Counted from the first letter of the stretch, positions 25,266 to 33,741 are shown. The stretch is 37,386 bases of DNA from Pseudomonadota bacterium (GCA_023457435.1 JAEWLS010000012.1:1-37386); one strand, 5' to 3'. Notes: generated by a model not told the origin, from the sequence alone. Program-made: numbers and translations.

Positions 25266-25729
25266 GCCGCGTTCGCCTTGTCGGTCTCTCGATTGCCGCT
25301 CAGCGTGACGCGCACCCGCTTGAGCAGGGTCTGCAGCGTCGCCCATTCCTCGTCGCTCATGCCCGCGGAAGCGGTGGCGATGGCCGTGCTCACGACTTCG
25401 CGCAGCCGCGCCAGGATGGTGTCCGCCGCTTCGGTGAGATGAACCAGCTTGGCGCGGCGGTCCGTAGGGTCGACCGTGCGGCTGACGAGGCCCTGCGCCT
25501 CGAGCTTGTCGATGAAGCTGCAAAGCGTCATGGCCTCGATGCCCATGCGTTCGGCCAGAACCGACTGACGCACAGTGCCGGCGCGGGCAGCGTAGGTGAG
25601 AGCACGCGCCTCGCCGGGCGTCAGGCCGACACCGGCGGCGGCAATCAGCCGGTCGACATCGGCACGGACAAGCCGCGCGACGTCGTTAACGAGGAAGCCG
25701 AAGCTCTCAGGTTCGATGTGTCGATGCAT
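25262..25729 (-). CDS. MarR family transcriptional regulator
   Basis: The 155-residue protein (starting MHRHIEPESFGFLVND at 25729; an upstream ATG at 25771 adds 14 residues) is a winged-helix regulator. The recognition region is TVRQSVLAERMGIEAMTLCSF and the wing is VSRTVDPTDRRAKLVHLTE with the canonical D-x-R-R of MarR proteins. Helices at both ends would form the dimer. It most likely represses its own operon, which includes the MFS pump coupled through ATGA, until a ligand binds. The one cysteine (in MTLCSFID) might sense oxidants, but that is only a possibility. Confidence 0.9.
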   Translation of the reverse strand: MHRHIEPESFGFLVNDVARLVRADVDRLIAAAGVGLTPGEARALTYAARAGTVRQSVLAERMGIEAMTLCSFIDKLEAQGLVSRTVDPTDRRAKLVHLTEAADTILARLREVVSTAIATASAGMSDEEWATLQTLLKRVRVTLSGNRETDKANAA

Positions 25730-25737
25730 TGCTAAGC

Positions 25738-25752
25738 CTGACTTATTATCAG
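25738..25752. promoter_or_regulatory. Possible MarR operator
   Basis: CTGA (25738-25741) and TCAG (25749-25752) form an inverted repeat with a 7-nt AT-rich centre directly upstream of the marR start, in the gap to the divergent peptidase gene. MarR proteins usually bind such short AT-rich palindromes over their own promoter. The arms are only 4 bp, so this is a weak candidate. Confidence 0.25.
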
Positions 25753-25840
25753 CCGTCCTTATGAAATCCACCTGTGCCCGTCAAGGTTGCGCCGCCGTCG
25801 TGCCGCGCCTAGATCTGATCTCTCAAACCGGATGCCATTC

Positions 25841-27895
25841 ATGCCGAACACGACCGTCGATCTTGCCCGCCACCCTATGACGCAATGGACCGGGCCGCTC
25901 GGCCTGCCTGTCCTCGACGTGCTGCGCGACGAGGAGTTCGGGCCGGTCTTCGACGCGGCATTCGCGGCCCATTCGGCGGAGATCGAGGCCATCGCGGGTT
26001 CGGCGGAGCCGGCGACGATCGACAACACGCTCGCGGCGCTCGAGCTGTCCGGCAAGGCGCTCGACCGCGTGTCCTCGATATTCTGGCTGCGTGCCGGCGC
26101 GCACACGAACGAGACCATCCAGGGGCTCGAGCGCGAGGTGGCGCCGAAGTTGTCGCGGCACTTTTCGGCGATCAGCATGAATCCCCGGCTGTTCGCCCGC
26201 ATCGACGCGCTCTACCAGCAGCGCGAAAGCCTCGGTCTCGACGCCGAGACGAAGCGCGTGCTGGAGCTTTCGTGGAAGGGGTTCGTACGTTCCGGCGCCA
26301 AGCTCGACGAGCCAGGCAAGGCGCGGCTGGCTGCAATCAACGAGGAACTGGCCTCGCTCGGCGCAAAATTCGGCCAGAACCTGCTTGCCGACGAAGCCGG
26401 ATGGGCGCTCTTCCTCGACAAGCCGGAAGATCTCGCCGGGCTGCCCGAATTCCTGGTGCAGGCGATGATGGGGGCGGCCGAGGAGCGTGGCGAGAAGGGG
26501 CGCTATGCGGTGACGCTGTCGCGCTCGATCGTCGAGCCGTTCCTGACGTTTTCGGCCCGCCGCGACCTGCGCGAGCAGGCGTTCAAGGCGTGGGCGGCGC
26601 GCGGCGAGAACGGCGGCGAGACCGACAATCGCGAAACGGTGGCGCGCCAGCTCGCCTTGCGCGCCCAAAAGGCCAGGCTGCTCGGCTACGAGAGCTACGC
26701 CGCGCTGAAGCTCGACGACACGATGGCGAAGACGCCCAAATCGGTCCTCGGCCTGCTCGAACCGGTGTGGCGCAAGGCACGCGAGAAGGCTGCCGCCGAC
26801 GAGAAGGAGCTGGCGCGGATCGCCTCCGAGACGGGTGCGAACCACCCGATCGCAAGCTGGGACTGGCGCTACTACCAGGAGAAGCTTCGTGCGGAGAAAT
26901 ACGATTTCGACGAAGCCGAGCTGAAGCCCTATCTGCAGCTCGAGCGCATCGTCGAGGCATCGTTCGATGTCGCCGGACGCCTCTTCGGGCTGCGTTTCGT
27001 GCCGTGGCCCGATATCGCCGCGTGGCATGAGGACGTGCGCGTCTTCGAGGTGCTCGACGCGGATGGCAGCCATCGCGCGACCTTCCTCGCCGACTATTTC
27101 AACCGGCCTTCGAAGCGCTCGGGCGCGTGGATGAGCGCGCTCGAATCCGGGCACAAGCTCGGCGGCGCCGTGCATCCGGTCATCTACAATGTCATGAATT
27201 TCGCAAAACCGCCGAAAGGCGAGCCGGCGCTGCTGTCGATGGACGACGCGCGGACGCTGTTCCACGAGTTCGGCCATGCCCTGCACGGCATGCTCACCGA
27301 GGCGAAGTGGCCGTCGATTTCCGGCACCTCGGTCAGCCGCGATTTCGTCGAGCTGCCTTCGCAGCTCTACGAGCACTGGCTGACCGTGCCGGCGGTGCTC
27401 GAAAAGCACGCGCTGCACACCAGGACCGGCAAGCCGATGCCGAAGGAGCTGCTCGACAAGATGCTGGCGGCGAAGAACTTCGCGGCCGGCTTCAACACGG
27501 TCGAGTTCACGTCGTCGGCGCTGGTCGACATGGCCTATCACGCCCGACCGGACGCGCCGGCCGACCCGATGGCCTTCGAGGCGGAGACACTGAAGTCGCT
27601 GGAGATGCCGGAGGCGATCGTGATGCGCCACCGCACCCCGCATTTCGGCCACGTCTTCGCCGGCGACGGCTACTCCGCCGGCTACTACTCGTACATGTGG
27701 TCGGAAGTGCTCGACGCCGACGCGTTCAAGGCGTTCGAGGAGACCGGCGATCCGTTCGATCCGGCTCTCGCCAAGCGCCTGCGCGACAACATCTACGCGG
27801 CCGGCGGCACCAGGGATCCGGAGGCGCTTTACACCGCGTTCCGCGGCAAGATGCCGTCGCCGGAGGCGATGATGGAAAAGCGCGGGCTGGCTTAG
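25841..27895 (+). CDS. M3 family zinc metallopeptidase (Dcp/oligopeptidase A type)
   Basis: The 684-residue soluble enzyme cuts short peptides in the cytoplasm. The zinc site is intact: HEFGH at residues 475-479 (LFHEFGHALHGML) and Glu504 in RDFVELPSQ, 25 residues on, as the family requires. GTSVSRDFVELPSQLYEHW and FGHVFAGDGYSAGYYSYMW are signatures of the M3A group and fit peptidyl-dipeptidase Dcp slightly better than oligopeptidase A. The length is also that of Dcp. The start is uncertain: ATGs at 25832 and 25841 lie close together and neither has a clear Shine-Dalgarno. It is divergent from the MarR gene and not part of an obvious operon. Confidence 0.9.
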   Translation: MPNTTVDLARHPMTQWTGPLGLPVLDVLRDEEFGPVFDAAFAAHSAEIEAIAGSAEPATIDNTLAALELSGKALDRVSSIFWLRAGAHTNETIQGLEREVAPKLSRHFSAISMNPRLFARIDALYQQRESLGLDAETKRVLELSWKGFVRSGAKLDEPGKARLAAINEELASLGAKFGQNLLADEAGWALFLDKPEDLAGLPEFLVQAMMGAAEERGEKGRYAVTLSRSIVEPFLTFSARRDLREQAFKAWAARGENGGETDNRETVARQLALRAQKARLLGYESYAALKLDDTMAKTPKSVLGLLEPVWRKAREKAAADEKELARIASETGANHPIASWDWRYYQEKLRAEKYDFDEAELKPYLQLERIVEASFDVAGRLFGLRFVPWPDIAAWHEDVRVFEVLDADGSHRATFLADYFNRPSKRSGAWMSALESGHKLGGAVHPVIYNVMNFAKPPKGEPALLSMDDARTLFHEFGHALHGMLTEAKWPSISGTSVSRDFVELPSQLYEHWLTVPAVLEKHALHTRTGKPMPKELLDKMLAAKNFAAGFNTVEFTSSALVDMAYHARPDAPADPMAFEAETLKSLEMPEAIVMRHRTPHFGHVFAGDGYSAGYYSYMWSEVLDADAFKAFEETGDPFDPALAKRLRDNIYAAGGTRDPEALYTAFRGKMPSPEAMMEKRGLA

Positions 27896-27905
27896 GCCCC
27901 CTTCG

Positions 27906-27920
27906 CCACGCTTCGCGTGG
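27906..27920 (+). terminator. Hairpin after the M3 peptidase gene
   Basis: CCACGC (27906-27911), loop TTC, GCGTGG (27915-27920) lies 11 nt behind the peptidase stop. There is no T-tract, so it might only protect the mRNA end or help Rho-dependent termination. The region from here to 28060 contains no believable gene. Confidence 0.35.
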
Positions 27921-28059
27921 TCTGGAGAGGCACTTGTCTCCCTCGCGACGCTGGGGAGGGCCGCCGCAGACGGTGGAATGGGCGTTTAAGGCACGAAAAA
28001 GAAAGTGGCGAACCACGACGGCCGATGGAGAGGTTGATCCCGGGTGCCTACAAAGTAGG

Positions 28060-28196
28060 TGGGCGCCGTATGTCCGAACCCACGGGTCCGGCCAGGGACA
28101 GCTCCCTAAGGATCAGTAAGGCCCCGGGGATAAGTTACTCCTGTCGAGAAGCGCAGAACGCCGACACCAATATAGGCGCGTTCGGGCCCGCAGACC
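28060..28196 (+). ncRNA. ssrS: Probable 6S RNA
   Basis: 6S RNA binds sigma70 RNA polymerase by imitating open promoter DNA. The fold that can be drawn is the 6S plan: a closing stem (GTCCGAAC at 28072-28079 with GTTCGGGC at 28180-28187; CGGC at 28089 with GCCG at 28160), a large central bubble whose 5' side holds the small hairpin AGGGA-CAGC-TCCCT, and a terminal stem (AGG and AGTAA at 28108-28119 with TTACT and CCT at 28135-28142). The 3' bubble strand GTCGAGAAGC followed by AGAACGCCGACACC resembles the E. coli 6S segment (CCGAGAAGC, then AAAACTGCGACGACAC, from memory). Exact ends are guesses. The location differs from the usual zapA/ygfA neighbourhood. Confidence 0.6.
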
Positions 28197-28218
28197 AGTG
28201 ATGCGAAAGCGATTTCGG

Positions 28219-28266
28219 CGGCGCGCGCTTGCGCATGGTGCAATGCAACCATAGGGTCGCGCGCCG
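28219..28266 (+). repeat. Long two-tier inverted repeat before moxR
   Basis: CGGCGCGCG (28219-28227) and CGCGCGCCG (28258-28266) form a perfect 9-bp stem. Nested inside, ATGGT (28235-28239) and ACCAT (28248-28252) form a second stem. The structure ends 12 nt before the moxR ATG and follows the 6S RNA candidate, so it may end the 6S transcript or form the moxR leader. There is no T-tract. Confidence 0.5.
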
Positions 28267-28278
28267 ATTGGTTCAGGG

Positions 28279-29127
28279 ATGAACGGAATGCGTTTCGAAG
28301 GTACGGCGGCCTACGTCGCCGACAAGGATCTCATGGTGGCCGTCAACGCGGCGATCGCGCTGGAGCGGCCTCTGCTGGTCAAGGGCGAGCCCGGCACCGG
28401 CAAGACCGAACTCGCCAAGCAGGTGGCGGCCGCGCTCGGTCTCGACCTCCTCGAGTGGCACGTGAAATCGACGACCAAGGCGCAGCAGGGCCTCTACGAG
28501 TACGACGCGGTGACGCGCCTGCGGGACAGCCAGCTCGGCGACGAACGCTTCAACGATATCGGCAACTACATCCGCAAGGGCAAGCTGTGGGAGGCGTTCT
28601 CTGCGGACAGGAAGGTCGTCCTGCTGATCGATGAGATCGACAAGGCCGACATCGAGTTCCCGAACGACCTGCTGCAGGAACTCGATAAGATGGAGTTCTT
28701 CGTCTACGAGACCGGCGAGACAGTGCGCGCCAAGCAGCGCCCGATCGTGATCATCACCTCGAACAACGAGAAGGAACTGCCGGACGCGTTCCTGCGCCGC
28801 TGCTTCTTCCATTATATCCGCTTTCCCGAGGCCGAGACGCTGCAGCGCATCGTCGAAGTGCACTACCCCGGGATCAAGCAGAACCTGGTCCGCGCCGCGC
28901 TCACGCAGTTCTACGAGGTGCGCGAGGTGCCGGGGCTGAAGAAGAAGCCGTCGACCTCGGAAGCACTCGACTGGATCCGCCTGCTGGTGGCCGACGACGT
29001 CGATCCGGCCGATCTGCGCACCGACCCCAAGAACGCGCTGCCCAAGCTGCACGGAGCGCTGCTCAAGAACGAGCAGGACGTGCACCTGTTCGAACGGCTG
29101 GCATTCATGGCGCGGAGGCAGGGATGA
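28279..29127 (+). CDS. MoxR family AAA ATPase
   Basis: The 282-residue protein is a MoxR-type AAA+ ATPase, a chaperone-like group that helps to mature or load metal cofactors into protein complexes. Walker A is GEPGTGKT (36-43), Walker B is VLLIDEIDKAD, and sensor 1 is IITSNNEKELPDAFLRRC with the arginine finger. An ATG at 28288 (MRFEGTAAYV) has AGGG 9 nt upstream and is at least as plausible a start. MoxR genes are normally followed by a VWA (CoxE-like) partner; here the next gene, overlapping by ATGA, is instead a short exported protein. Confidence 0.93.
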   Translation: MNGMRFEGTAAYVADKDLMVAVNAAIALERPLLVKGEPGTGKTELAKQVAAALGLDLLEWHVKSTTKAQQGLYEYDAVTRLRDSQLGDERFNDIGNYIRKGKLWEAFSADRKVVLLIDEIDKADIEFPNDLLQELDKMEFFVYETGETVRAKQRPIVIITSNNEKELPDAFLRRCFFHYIRFPEAETLQRIVEVHYPGIKQNLVRAALTQFYEVREVPGLKKKPSTSEALDWIRLLVADDVDPADLRTDPKNALPKLHGALLKNEQDVHLFERLAFMARRQG

Positions 29128-29528
29128 GATTACGGCCAATTTTCGGAGCGGCGCTGCTGGCGCTCTTGCCCGCCTCCTCCCGTGCCGACAGCTACGCCGC
29201 CGTTAGCAACACGGCGATGAGCATCACCGGCGACGTCGAGATGGACGATTTCGAGATCGTGTTCGCCAATGGCGAGCGGCTGGGCTTCTCGAACCTGGTC
29301 GGCGACAGCTTCGTCGTCGACGGGCGGCGCGTGCCGGCCTCCGTCTTCGAGATCGAGGAACCCGCGGACCCAGTCCTCGAAAACGGCAACCGCCTGTGCG
29401 GCGCCGGCGACGTCACCTATCTCGCCAGCTGGGCTGGCGGCGACGGCCTCACCGTCATCGCGGTGTTCACCACGCAGGACGTGCCAGGCAGCGACGCCGA
29501 CGCGTGTGCGACCTATAGCTACGAGTAG
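29124..29528 (+). CDS. Small exported protein coupled to moxR
   Basis: The 134-residue product has a signal peptide (RLRPIFGAALLALLPASSRA, cleavage near SRADS), so it is probably periplasmic. The mature part is acidic and beta-rich (MSITGDVEMDDFEIVFANGE, then RVPASVFEIEE), with two cysteines (in NRLCGAGDV and DACATYSY) that may form a disulfide. No family was recognised. Its start overlaps the moxR stop (ATGA), so the two are co-translated. Its stop directly abuts the stop of usg on the other strand. The coupling suggests a joint function with the ATPase, but a cytoplasmic ATPase and a periplasmic protein are an odd pair. Confidence 0.75.
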   Translation: MRLRPIFGAALLALLPASSRADSYAAVSNTAMSITGDVEMDDFEIVFANGERLGFSNLVGDSFVVDGRRVPASVFEIEEPADPVLENGNRLCGAGDVTYLASWAGGDGLTVIAVFTTQDVPGSDADACATYSYE

Positions 29529-29801
29529 CTAGTGCAGCACCAGCTCGCCGCTGACATTGCGCCACTCGTTCGGCGCGATCAGCCGGCGATGAGTGTAGAC
29601 GACCGAGTGGAGTGGGCCCTCGAGCTTGGTCTTCCAGAAGTCGAGGAAGCGCAGCAGCTCGGGAAACTTCGGCGCCAGATCGTAGTGCTGCCAGACGAAG
29701 GTCTGCAGGACGCTTGGATGGTCGGGCATGCGATAGAGTATCTCGGCCGTGGTCAGACCGTAGCCCATGAGCATGAGTTCCGTTTCGGCATGATTGCGCA
29801 T
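29529..29801 (-). CDS. usg: Usg family protein
   Basis: The 90-residue cytoplasmic protein matches the Usg family of alphaproteobacteria. ELMLMGYGLTTAEILYRMPD, then HPSVLQTFVWQHYDLAPKFP, then the Trp-rich end RFLDFWKTKLEGPLHSVVYT are nearly the family consensus. Its role is not known. It stands between the moxR pair and acs, is transcribed away from acs, and shares the upstream region with acs. Confidence 0.9.
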   Translation of the reverse strand: MRNHAETELMLMGYGLTTAEILYRMPDHPSVLQTFVWQHYDLAPKFPELLRFLDFWKTKLEGPLHSVVYTHRRLIAPNEWRNVSGELVLH

Positions 29802-30058
29802 CGGCGCCCCCTAACCTTTGGTCCCCCCAACCGGTAGAATGTCGGGAAGAGCGTTAAACGTCCATTACGAAAAGCGGGGCGCGGCAAATTTGTTCCACGA
29901 TTTCAGTATGTTGGCACTCGGGTCCCGCGGCTGCTGACACAACCGCGCCAGACTGTCGCGCGCGCCCAACGTCTAATGTCGTTCGCTCACAACCGATGTT
30001 ACAAAGTTGCCGACTTCGCGCCGGTCACCTGGCGCAGTGAGCAGTCGGGGAGGAAGCG

Positions 30059-32014
<1,956 letters not shown>

Positions 32015-32112
32015 GAGATCATCCCGCGTCCTGCCGCAGCGGCAGGGCGCGGGCCGATTGCGCTGCAGCCATCCGCCACGCTAGTCGCTGGCGTCTCATT
32101 GCGGAGAGCGTC

Positions 32113-33438
32113 ATGGCTGGGCGGATGGTTACTTTCGGTCTCTATGCGGCCGTCGGAATCGCCGCCATCAGCGCCGCCGTCGCCAGCGGCTGGTACGCGT
32201 TCAGCAAGCCGGAACCGGTCGTCCTGTCGGTTGCCGTCGGCGGCAAGGGCGGCAATGTCGACCAGCTGATGACGGAGGTGCGCGACCTCGTCGCCAGCCA
32301 GTCGCAGACGATCCGTCTCGAGATCGTCCACACCGACGGCTCGGCAACGAATGCCCGCATGGTCGCGAATGGCGAGGCGGAGGTCGCTTCGGTGCAGGCG
32401 GACATCATGACCGCCTCCAGCGTGCGGCTGGTGGCAGTGATCGGCAACGAGCACTTCCAGATGCTGGCGCGCAGGTCGGCGGGCATCGCAAACCTGCGCG
32501 ATCTCGAAGACAAGCGGCTTGCGCTGCCGCCGATCGGCACGTCGGGCAACCAGAACTTCTTCGCTATCGCGCGGCACCACGACCTGCCGACAGACGACAT
32601 CCGCATCACCGCCGGCCCGGTGAACGACAATTTTGCGGCCCTCCAGCGCGGCGAGATCGACGCCATGGCGTTCGTGCGCGCCTTGCGCGACCCGGCGACC
32701 CTGGCCGCGATGAACCGCATCGAGGAGAGCGGCGACGAACTGGTATTCGTGCCGGTCGAGCAGGCGGAGGCCATCCGCCTGGTGAAGCCGTATGTCAGCG
32801 AGGGGCAGATCAGCCAGGGCACCTATCGCGGCTTCCCGCCGGTGCCGGACCGCGACATCGAGACACTGGCCATCGGCATCAATCTCGTCGCCGGCGAAGC
32901 GGTGCCGGACGAGGCTATCAAGGAGTTGACGCGGGTGCTGTTCGACCAGCAGCTGCGCCTCGCCTTCCGCACACCGCTTGCCTCGGGCATCCAGCGGCCG
33001 ACGGTGAACGGGCCGTCGCTGCCGGTACACGCCGGCGCGCAGACCTACTACGACGGCGAGCAGCCGTTCTTCCTGCTGCACTATCGCGACGAGATCACTT
33101 TCGTGATCTCCATGTTCACCATCGTCTACTCGATCTTCATGATGCTGCGGCTTCAGGTCAGCAACCGCAAGAAGGTGCGCGTCAGCGCGTACAATGCCGA
33201 CCTGATCGACATTTCGGCGCGGGCGCAGGCCGCCGGCACGCTCGAGGCGCTGCAGAAGTGCCGGGCAGATCTGAACCACCTCATCCAGCGGGTCATGAAG
33301 GACTTTTCGGAAGAGCGCATCTCCGACCAGGGATTCCACGTCTTCTCGCTGAGCTGGGAGGCAGTGCGAGCGTCGATCGCCGAGGCGATCGGCGAGATGC
33401 GGGCTTCGCCGCCGCCAGCCGCGCCGAGGGTGGCCTGA
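32113..33438 (+). CDS. Membrane-anchored TAXI family solute-binding protein
   Basis: The 441-residue protein starts at 32113 with GGAGAG 7 nt upstream. It has an N-terminal membrane helix or signal anchor (about 6-28), a periplasmic binding fold of the TAXI type (LSVAVGGKGGNVDQLMTEV, PPIGTSGNQNFFAIA, then TLAIGINLVAGEAVPDEA), a second membrane helix at about 328-347 (EITFVISMFTIVYSIFMML) and a cytoplasmic tail of about 95 residues that looks coiled-coil. TAXI proteins normally feed a DctQM membrane permease; none is near. The C-terminal membrane segment and tail are unusual and suggest a sensor or scaffold rather than free transport. It lies behind acs, but co-transcription is only likely. 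Confidence 0.85.
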   Translation: MAGRMVTFGLYAAVGIAAISAAVASGWYAFSKPEPVVLSVAVGGKGGNVDQLMTEVRDLVASQSQTIRLEIVHTDGSATNARMVANGEAEVASVQADIMTASSVRLVAVIGNEHFQMLARRSAGIANLRDLEDKRLALPPIGTSGNQNFFAIARHHDLPTDDIRITAGPVNDNFAALQRGEIDAMAFVRALRDPATLAAMNRIEESGDELVFVPVEQAEAIRLVKPYVSEGQISQGTYRGFPPVPDRDIETLAIGINLVAGEAVPDEAIKELTRVLFDQQLRLAFRTPLASGIQRPTVNGPSLPVHAGAQTYYDGEQPFFLLHYRDEITFVISMFTIVYSIFMMLRLQVSNRKKVRVSAYNADLIDISARAQAAGTLEALQKCRADLNHLIQRVMKDFSEERISDQGFHVFSLSWEAVRASIAEAIGEMRASPPPAAPRVA

Positions 33439-33504
33439 ACGTCACAGCGTCGGCAATTACGCAGCGTCAATTAAAGCACGCTTGAAGTGAGGGCGGGGCG
33501 GGTC

Positions 33505-33542
33505 CACCTTTGCTTTCGTGTTCAACGAAACGAAAGGAGGTG
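33505..33542 (+). promoter_or_regulatory. SD-sequestering hairpin, ROSE-like RNA thermometer candidate
   Basis: CACCT (33505-33509) pairs with AGGTG (33538-33542) and CTTTCGT (33513-33519) with ACGAAAG (33530-33536), burying the Shine-Dalgarno of the next ORF. Between the two helices, TTG (33510-33512) faces one G (33537), so UUGCU lies opposite AGGA with a possible G-G pair. That is the signature of ROSE elements. A rival hairpin (TTTCGT 33514-33519 with ACGAAA 33525-33530) would free the Shine-Dalgarno. Confidence 0.55.
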
Positions 33543-33546
33543 ATCC
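33532..33546 (+). promoter_or_regulatory. Extended Shine-Dalgarno, complementary to the 16S 3' end over 15 nt
   Basis: GAAAGGAGGTGATCC is the exact reverse complement of the conserved 3' end of bacterial 16S rRNA (GGATCACCTCCTTTC), far beyond the usual 4-6 nt. It ends 1 nt before the ATG at 33548, and its core AGGAGG lies 7 nt before it, so spacing is right for translation of the 21-codon ORF. Confidence 0.7.
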
Positions 33547-33547
33547 A

Positions 33548-33613
33548 ATGTCGAGTGGTTTCAACCGTAGCGTGGCCCCGGCGGATCGTCCTTTCGGGAA
33601 GCATTCTTCCTGA
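33548..33613 (+). CDS. 21-codon small ORF with very strong Shine-Dalgarno
   Basis: From ATG 33548 to TGA 33611-33613 the frame encodes 21 residues beginning MSSGFNRSVAPADR and ending GKHSS. The peptide is hydrophilic, without a membrane helix or signal. Coding is supported by the extreme Shine-Dalgarno at correct spacing and by the surrounding transcription-unit signals (hairpin upstream, terminator downstream), not by homology; I have only a vague impression that similar sequences occur in other Rhizobiales. The alternative is that the Shine-Dalgarno segment acts as an RNA that titrates 30S subunits and the ORF is incidental. Confidence 0.5.
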   Translation: MSSGFNRSVAPADRPFGKHSS

Positions 33614-33625
33614 CAGGCGCTTGAC

Positions 33626-33665
33626 GCGCGGCCGGCGGGTACTACCCGCCGCCAACGGGCCGCGC
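33626..33665 (+). repeat. Nested GC-rich hairpin after the small ORF
   Basis: The outer arms GCGCGGCC (33626-33633) and GGCCGCGC (33658-33665) and the inner arms GGCGGGT (33634-33640) and ACCCGCC (33644-33650) are all perfect, giving about 15 bp of stem in 40 nt. It would be a stable RNA fold following the ORF by 12 nt. Confidence 0.7.
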
Positions 33666-33682
33666 CACGGACGGAAACACGA

Positions 33683-33700
33683 CCTTGCAGAGATGCAAGG
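33683..33700 (+). repeat. GAGA-tetraloop hairpin
   Basis: CCTTGCA (33683-33689) and TGCAAGG (33694-33700) close the tetraloop GAGA, a GNRA-type loop that commonly stabilises RNA folds or docks elsewhere in RNA. It lies between the nested hairpin and the terminator, as part of the same probable transcript. Confidence 0.6.
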
Positions 33701-33702
33701 AG

Positions 33703-33737
33703 GGGCCGCTTCCCTTGGGAGCGGCCCTTTCCTTTTC
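33703..33737 (+). terminator. Strong intrinsic terminator of the small-ORF transcript
   Basis: GGGCCGCT (33703-33710) pairs with AGCGGCCC (33720-33727); CCC and GGG inside extend the stem with one bulged T. TTTCCTTTTC follows. On this strand stem and T-tract are both strong. It lies 5 nt from the stop of the opposing VWA gene and might also help end that transcript, although no T-tract is found on that side. Confidence 0.85.
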
Positions 33738-33741
33738 GGCT

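Noticed and set aside
25823..27652. 609-codon open frame antisense to the M3 peptidase
   Set aside because: Same mirror effect: its composition is unnatural (Arg, Leu, Val repeats) and the opposite strand encodes an intact peptidase with complete zinc ligands.
27931..28000. Possible mobile repeat after the M3 peptidase gene
   Set aside because: The text has short stretches that look like rhizobial palindromic repeats (GGGGAGGG, TCTCCC), but no complete inverted repeat or second copy was found in the window.
28060..28196. tmRNA, SRP RNA or RNase P RNA as an explanation of the structured gap
   Set aside because: None of their hallmark segments were seen: no tRNA-like acceptor or T-loop with CCA, no GGAAGGAAGCAGC SRP tip and no AAAGTCCGGGC of RNase P. 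The 6S plan fits better.
33532..33546. Piece of an antisense or broken 16S rRNA gene
   Set aside because: The match to the 16S 3' end stops at 15 nt; the flanks have no further rRNA similarity, and an ATG follows at translation-competent spacing.
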